The notes under the pieces: generated by a model
The model's input: the letters and a program-made list of their open reading frames with translations, nothing else
Database searches by the model: none
Told to the model about the DNA's origin: nothing
Made by a program: the position numbers and the translations under genes
Shown: one piece after another, positions 50,990 to 54,247 of the stretch
How the letters are laid out: every line of letters begins with the position of its first letter
How positions within the stretch are numbered: position 1 is the stretch's first letter
From: Acetobacteraceae bacterium
GTDB lineage: Bacteria > Pseudomonadota > Alphaproteobacteria > Acetobacterales > Acetobacteraceae
NCBI GenBank assembly: GCA_020848935.1
Contig: JADLHF010000269.1
Coordinates: 1 to 54,247, forward strand
Direction: 5' to 3'
Length of the DNA stretch: 54,247 bases

Positions 50990-51781
50990 ATGCAGGATGG
51001 TGTGTTGCGCATACGCGGACTGACCCGCCGGTTCGGGGCCAAGGTGGCGGTGGACGACGTGTCGCTGGATGTGCCGGCCGGGCAGATGCTGGGCATCATC
51101 GGGCGGTCGGGCGCCGGCAAATCCACCCTGTTGCGGATGATCAACCGATTGCAGGTGCCCAGCGCGGGCCGGGTGCTGTTCGGCGATACCGATGTCACCG
51201 CCCTGCGCGGCCGGGCGCTGCGCGACTGGCGGGCGTCGTGCGCCATGATCTTCCAGCAGTTCAACCTGATCCCGCGGCTGGATGTGCTGACGAATGTGCT
51301 GATGGGGCGGCTGAACAAGCGCAGCACGCTGGCCAGCCTGCTGGGTCTGTTCAGCGCCGCCGAGCGGGCGATGGCGCTGGCGACGCTGGAGCGGTTCGAC
51401 CTGCTGGAGACCGCGCTGATGCGGGCCGGCCAGGTCTCGGGCGGGCAGCAGCAGCGGGTGGCGATCTGCCGGGCGCTGATGCAGCAGCCACGCATCATCC
51501 TGGCCGACGAGCCGATCGCCAGCCTGGACCCCGGCAATGCCCAGGTGGTGATGGAGGCGCTGCGCCGGATCAACCGCGAGGACGGGCTGACGGTGCTGTG
51601 CAACCTGCATCACCTGGACACGGCACGGAGCTATTGCGACCGCATCGTGGCGATGAAGGACGGCCGCTTCATGTTCGACGGCACGCCGGCGGACCTGACG
51701 CCGGCGCGGGTGCGCGAGGTGTATGGCGTGAGCGAGGAAGAATTCCACGCGGCGCCGCAGGGGGCGTTGGCGGTGGCGTAG
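50990..51781 (+). CDS. phnC: Phosphonate-type ABC transporter ATP-binding protein (PhnC-like), orphan
   Basis: 263 residues from [16 protein letters not shown]. Walker [10 protein letters not shown], the PhnC-type [18 protein letters not shown] insertion, signature [11 protein letters not shown], Walker [13 protein letters not shown] and [17 protein letters not shown] are all PhnC features. No binding protein, permease or C-P lyase gene is in the window; downstream is a repeat doublet and a convergent gene. The name reflects family, not proven substrate. Confidence 0.85.
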   Translation: MQDGVLRIRGLTRRFGAKVAVDDVSLDVPAGQMLGIIGRSGAGKSTLLRMINRLQVPSAGRVLFGDTDVTALRGRALRDWRASCAMIFQQFNLIPRLDVLTNVLMGRLNKRSTLASLLGLFSAAERAMALATLERFDLLETALMRAGQVSGGQQQRVAICRALMQQPRIILADEPIASLDPGNAQVVMEALRRINREDGLTVLCNLHHLDTARSYCDRIVAMKDGRFMFDGTPADLTPARVREVYGVSEEEFHAAPQGALAVA

Positions 51782-51925
51782 GAAGAAAGCGCGTTCTTTT
51801 TTGAAAAAAAGAACCAAAAAACTTTCACTCCTGGCGTGGTGGTGGCGCCCGGTCCAAGACGGAAGGTGAGTGAAGTTTTTTTGCTTCTTTTTGTTCACAA
51901 AAAGAAGAGTCTTTCTTCCCTTTGT
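51780..51925. repeat. Inverted-repeat doublet, copy 7 (A hairpin then B' hairpin)
   Basis: Begins at the phnC stop. Outer arm GGAAGAAAG pairs perfectly with CTTTCTTCC at the other end. A hairpin at 51793-51814, inner arm CTTTCACTC, about 40-nt loop, inner arm GAGTGAAG, T-run, B' hairpin 51884-51907 (closing pair like copy 3). Both inner arms share the variant CACTC. Lies between convergent genes. Confidence 0.95.
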
Positions 51926-51939
51926 CCTTACATCGAGGC

Positions 51940-52638
51940 TCACTTTCCGGCGGCCCTGCCGGCTTCCGCGGCGATGGCGCGGTACTGGGTGACCGAGGCG
52001 CGCGGCGGGTCGGGCGGCAGCAATGGGGCGACGATCCAGCGCGCCTTGGCCAGGACGGCGCTGAAGCCGCTGACCAGTGCGGTTTGCTCCGGGGTGACCG
52101 GGCGCATGGCGGTGAGCTGGGTTTCGACATAGGCGAGGTAGCCGCGGCTGTCGTGGTACTCGACGGGGCTGTCGATGCGGCCGCGGTTGACCGCCTGGCC
52201 GTATTCGCCGGCGGCGGCATCGACGGTGTCGGCGCAGATGCGGATCATCGCGGGGATCGACTCGCGCAGGGCGGCGGGGGCGGTGGCGCGGGCGGCGTGC
52301 AGGGCGGCGATCACCTCGTCATGCAGCGCGCGGGTGGCGGGGGCGGCGGGGGCGGTGGCGGCGGCGGCTTCCAGGCGCACCAGTGCGGTGTCGAAGCGGG
52401 CGACGTGGTTGGCTTCCAGCCAGGGGGCGATGTCGTCGTACAGCTCGCGCACGGGGTGGCCGTAATGCGGCAGGGCGAGGCTGGGCTGGTTGGCGTCGAG
52501 CAGTTCGCGGCCGATCATCAGGTGGCCTTCCATCATGCCGATGCGGAACAGGAAATCGACGGGATCGGGCGGGGCGGCGCGGGCCGGGGTGGCGAACAAC
52601 GCTGCCGTGAGGGCAAGCAGGGAAGCAAGGCGGCGCAT
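51940..52638 (-). CDS. Secreted/periplasmic uncharacterised protein
   Basis: 232 residues from MRRLASLLALTAALFATPARA, a clear signal peptide (cleavage after ARA), with GGAG 6 nt upstream. The mature part is helical and starts PPDPVDFLFRIGMMEGHLMIGRELL, then LALPHYGHPVRELYDD. Several relatives I recall sit near iron-uptake genes, but I cannot name a function. The start is divergent from the membrane-protein gene across a symmetric operator. Confidence 0.75.
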   Translation of the reverse strand: MRRLASLLALTAALFATPARAAPPDPVDFLFRIGMMEGHLMIGRELLDANQPSLALPHYGHPVRELYDDIAPWLEANHVARFDTALVRLEAAAATAPAAPATRALHDEVIAALHAARATAPAALRESIPAMIRICADTVDAAAGEYGQAVNRGRIDSPVEYHDSRGYLAYVETQLTAMRPVTPEQTALVSGFSAVLAKARWIVAPLLPPDPPRASVTQYRAIAAEAGRAAGK

Positions 52639-52654
52639 CGGCGACTCCATAATT

Positions 52655-52714
52655 GCGAATAGGTCGCAGTTGCATAATCCTGGACGGCGGCTTATGCAAT
52701 TAAAAATCATTCGC
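52655..52714. promoter_or_regulatory. 60-bp symmetric operator with Fur-box-like halves
   Basis: GCGAAT, 9 nt, TTGCATAA, 14 nt, TTATGCAA, 9 nt, ATTCGC: both element pairs share one dyad centre (52684.5), so the site is two inverted copies of one composite box. The right half, read on the minus strand, is GAATGCGAATGATTTTTAA followed by TTGCATAA, which resembles Fur-type iron boxes. It lies between the divergent starts at 52638 and 52731 and could control both. AT-rich compared with the surroundings. Confidence 0.7.
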
Positions 52715-52730
52715 ATTCAGGATGCGCAAA

Positions 52731-53264
52731 ATGACCAGCCCGTATGGAGCCGATGTCATCACCCTGCCGCTGGCGTGGCTGACCGCGGTGGCCACGAGCG
52801 ATGCGCGCATGGCGGTGTTCGGGCTGCGGACGCTGTATGGGGTGGTGCGGTTCCTTCACCTGATGACGATGGCCGGGCTGATCGGGTTTTCCGCGCTGCT
52901 GGACCTGCGCGGGCTCGGCCTGTTCCCGCCCGGGGCACTGGATGCGGCGCGGCCGCGGCTGGGGTTGCTGCTGGCGTGCTGCTTCTGGGGGGCGGTGGCG
53001 ACCGGGCTGGGGCTGTTCCTGTACAACCCGCTGGGCATCGGGCTGCACACGATGTTCCTGCCGAAGCTGATGCTGGTGGCGGGAGGGTATGCCCTGGCGA
53101 CGGCGCGGCGGCGGGTTGGGTGGCTGCGGGCGCATGCCCGGCCGGCGGCGCTGGTGTCGCTGGCGGTGTGGGTGCTGGTGGTTGGGGCGTCCACCTGGAA
53201 CCATGTGGAGCGGCCGGTCGATGTCGGCTCGGCGCTGCGGGCGGCGACTGTGGGGAAGCGGTGA
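52731..53264 (+). CDS. Uncharacterised integral membrane protein
   Basis: 177 residues from MTSPYGADVI; an ATG 9 nt earlier is possible. Four to five hydrophobic segments: VVRFLHLMTMAGLIGFSALLDL, LGLLLACCFWGAVATGLGLFL, MFLPKLMLVAGGYALAT and LVSLAVWVLVVGAST. His and Trp near membrane borders. No family name is certain. It is divergent from the secreted protein gene and shares its operator. Confidence 0.8.
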   Translation: MTSPYGADVITLPLAWLTAVATSDARMAVFGLRTLYGVVRFLHLMTMAGLIGFSALLDLRGLGLFPPGALDAARPRLGLLLACCFWGAVATGLGLFLYNPLGIGLHTMFLPKLMLVAGGYALATARRRVGWLRAHARPAALVSLAVWVLVVGASTWNHVERPVDVGSALRAATVGKR

Positions 53265-53490
53265 GGGCGTGCGGTCGCCGGGATGCGGCGGGGCGCGGCG
53301 CGGGCGGGGCGGGCAGGGTGCCGGCCTGCCAGGCGGCACAGAGCGATTCCAAGCGGGCCAGCAGCGCGTCGAGATGGGCCAGGATGAGGGCGACCAACCC
53401 GGCGAGCGCGGGCGCGCGCGGGGCGGCATCCGCGAAGGCGGTGCGCAGCGCGTCGGCGAACTCGGTTGCGGGATTTGGGGTGCTGGTCAT
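52759..53490 (-). CDS. Small hypothetical protein, 3' end uncertain (possibly a fragment)
   Basis: The first 60-70 residues from MTSTPNPATEFADALRTAF read well: ALAGLVALILAHLDALLARLESLCAAWQAGTLPAPP resembles an N-terminal pattern I associate with hypothetical proteins of Acetobacteraceae. Beyond about 53280 the frame stays open antisense to the membrane-protein gene but is Pro/Ala noise. The real gene is probably short or truncated. An AT-rich stretch (53500-53530) lies upstream, without a clear ribosome-binding site. Confidence 0.35.
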   Translation of the reverse strand: MTSTPNPATEFADALRTAFADAAPRAPALAGLVALILAHLDALLARLESLCAAWQAGTLPAPPAPRPAASRRPHALTASPQSPPAAPSRHRPAAPHGSRWTPQPPAPTPPATPAPPAGHAPAATQPAAAPSPGHTLPPPASASAGTSCAARCPAGCTGTAPARSPPPPRSSTPAATPAAAAPHPVPRAGTGRARAGPAARKTRSARPSSSGEGTAPPHTASAARTPPCAHRSWPPRSATPAAG

Positions 53491-53556
53491 GTCGCCATTT
53501 ATATTAACTAACGACGATCGGTGCAAGGGTTTATTTTCCTCGGCGGTGGATTGGCC

Positions 53557-54247
53557 TCAGCCCTGCGCGAGGAAGCCGCGCGCGCCGGCGGCGAGGACGC
53601 GGGGCAGGTGGGTGTAGATGTAGCGGCAGCCGCCGGCGAGGAGCCCGGGCAGGGTTTCGGCGGTGGCGGGCATGCCGGGGGTTTTTCCGGCGGCGCGGAT
53701 GCGGGCCAGGGTGGCATCGATGGCGGCGGCGACCGGCGGGGCCTTGGGGTTGCCGGGGTGGCCCATGGATTGCGACAGGTCGGACGGGCCGATGAAGAAG
53801 ACGTCGATGCCGGGGACGGCGAGGATTTCGTCGATATTGGCGACGGCTTGCTGGTGTTCGATCTGAACGCAGACCAGGGAATTTGCGTTGGCCTGTTCGG
53901 TGAAGTCGGGCATGCGGGCGCCGAGGCCCCAGCGGTCGGGCCGCGTGCCGGCGGCGAGGCCGCGGGCGGCGCCAGGGCCGAATTTCACCGCGGCGACGGC
54001 GCGGCGTGCGTCGTCGGCGGTGTTGATGTGAGGGATCTGTACGCCGGCGACGCCGCGGTCCATGACGCTCTGGATGTCGGCCGGCGCGTTGCTGCGGGGG
54101 CGGGCGATGGCGGTGATGCCGACGGCGTCGGCGGCCATGGCCATGATCTCGACGTCGGACAGGGCGAGGGAGCCGTGTTCGCAATCCAGCAGCACCCAGT
54201 CGAAGCCGGCGTGGCCGAGCATTTCGACGAGTTGCGGGGCGGGGAAC
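53557..54247 (-). CDS. HpcH/HpaI family aldolase (5' end cut by window)
   Basis: At least 230 residues; the frame runs off the right edge with FPAPQLVEMLGHAGFDWV, so the N-terminus is missing. LLDCEHG supplies the metal-region residues, followed by ARPRSNAPADIQSVMDRGVAGVQIPHI and FFIGPSDLSQSMGHPG. Class II metal-dependent aldolase of the 2,4-dihydroxyhept-2-ene-1,7-dioate aldolase type, cleaving or forming pyruvate adducts; substrate unknown. Confidence 0.9.
   Translation of the reverse strand, partial: FPAPQLVEMLGHAGFDWVLLDCEHGSLALSDVEIMAMAADAVGITAIARPRSNAPADIQSVMDRGVAGVQIPHINTADDARRAVAAVKFGPGAARGLAAGTRPDRWGLGARMPDFTEQANANSLVCVQIEHQQAVANIDEILAVPGIDVFFIGPSDLSQSMGHPGNPKAPPVAAAIDATLARIRAAGKTPGMPATAETLPGLLAGGCRYIYTHLPRVLAAGARGFLAQG

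Noticed and set aside
33825..51925. Repeat doublets as ends of a composite transposon carrying the genes between them
   Set aside because: No transposase, no target duplications visible, and the intervening genes are ordinary chromosomal and surface-sugar genes; spacing is irregular.

Overview
The window is GC-rich chromosomal DNA from an alphaproteobacterium, most likely Acetobacteraceae or a near relative in Rhodospirillales. This rests on codon use, on the mnmE-mnmG-rsmG-parA-parB chromosome-maintenance order with parS sites inside it, on a ChvI/ChvG two-component pair next to pckA, and on coaE-dnaQ. I see no plasmid, phage, CRISPR, tRNA or rRNA genes, no transposase, and no sign of a defence island.

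Layout. 1-5.4 kb: a DUF3576 lipoprotein, leuS, lptE and holA on the plus strand. 5.6-11.5 kb: a minus-strand operon running ferredoxin, mnmE, mnmG, rsmG, parA, parB, with two parS sites at the mnmG/rsmG junction. 11.8-14.1 kb: ogt and a quinone oxidoreductase, then a convergent esterase-like gene. 14.3-19.9 kb: a compact chemotaxis operon cheA-cheW-cheY-cheB-cheR, with cheW to cheR overlapping, and no receptor gene. 20.4-25.3 kb: chvI-chvG, divergent from a HugZ-like heme/flavin gene and pckA. 25.4-30.3 kb: coaE-dnaQ, inositol monophosphatase, an MFS transporter, a GST and a metallophosphatase. 30.4-33.0 kb: two overlapping genes for paralogous proteins that resemble degenerate EAL domains. 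33.1-36.2 kb: an ABC-2 exporter, a histidine phosphatase and a pseudouridine synthase. 36.2-46.5 kb: a surface-polysaccharide locus with dTDP-L-rhamnose synthesis (rfbBACD), a hexapeptide acyltransferase, three glycosyltransferases and a small companion protein. 46.7-54.2 kb: a cytoplasmic molybdopterin oxidoreductase with an overlapping SDR, a nucleophile-less alpha/beta hydrolase, an orphan PhnC-type ATPase, two divergent uncharacterised envelope genes sharing a striking symmetric operator, and a truncated HpcH/HpaI aldolase.

The most unusual feature is a family of AT-rich intergenic repeats, conspicuous in this GC-rich DNA. There are five complete doublets (about 794, 14153, 33825, 49490 and 51780) and two single or decayed units (28863, 35474). 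Each doublet is two inverted units of about 50 nt. Each unit carries its own hairpin, usually with a TGAA loop. In all five doublets one hairpin is a GTTC..GAAC type and the partner a CTTC..GAAG type, never two of a kind. Outer and inner arms are also mutually complementary, so the whole can fold as a four-way cross. Several doublets begin right at a stop codon, and one sits inside an ABC-transporter operon. A second dispersed repeat of 71 bp occurs twice, and there is a perfect 50-bp palindrome between cheA and chvG.

All calls come from reading the sequence. Family names are from motif recognition, without database searches.
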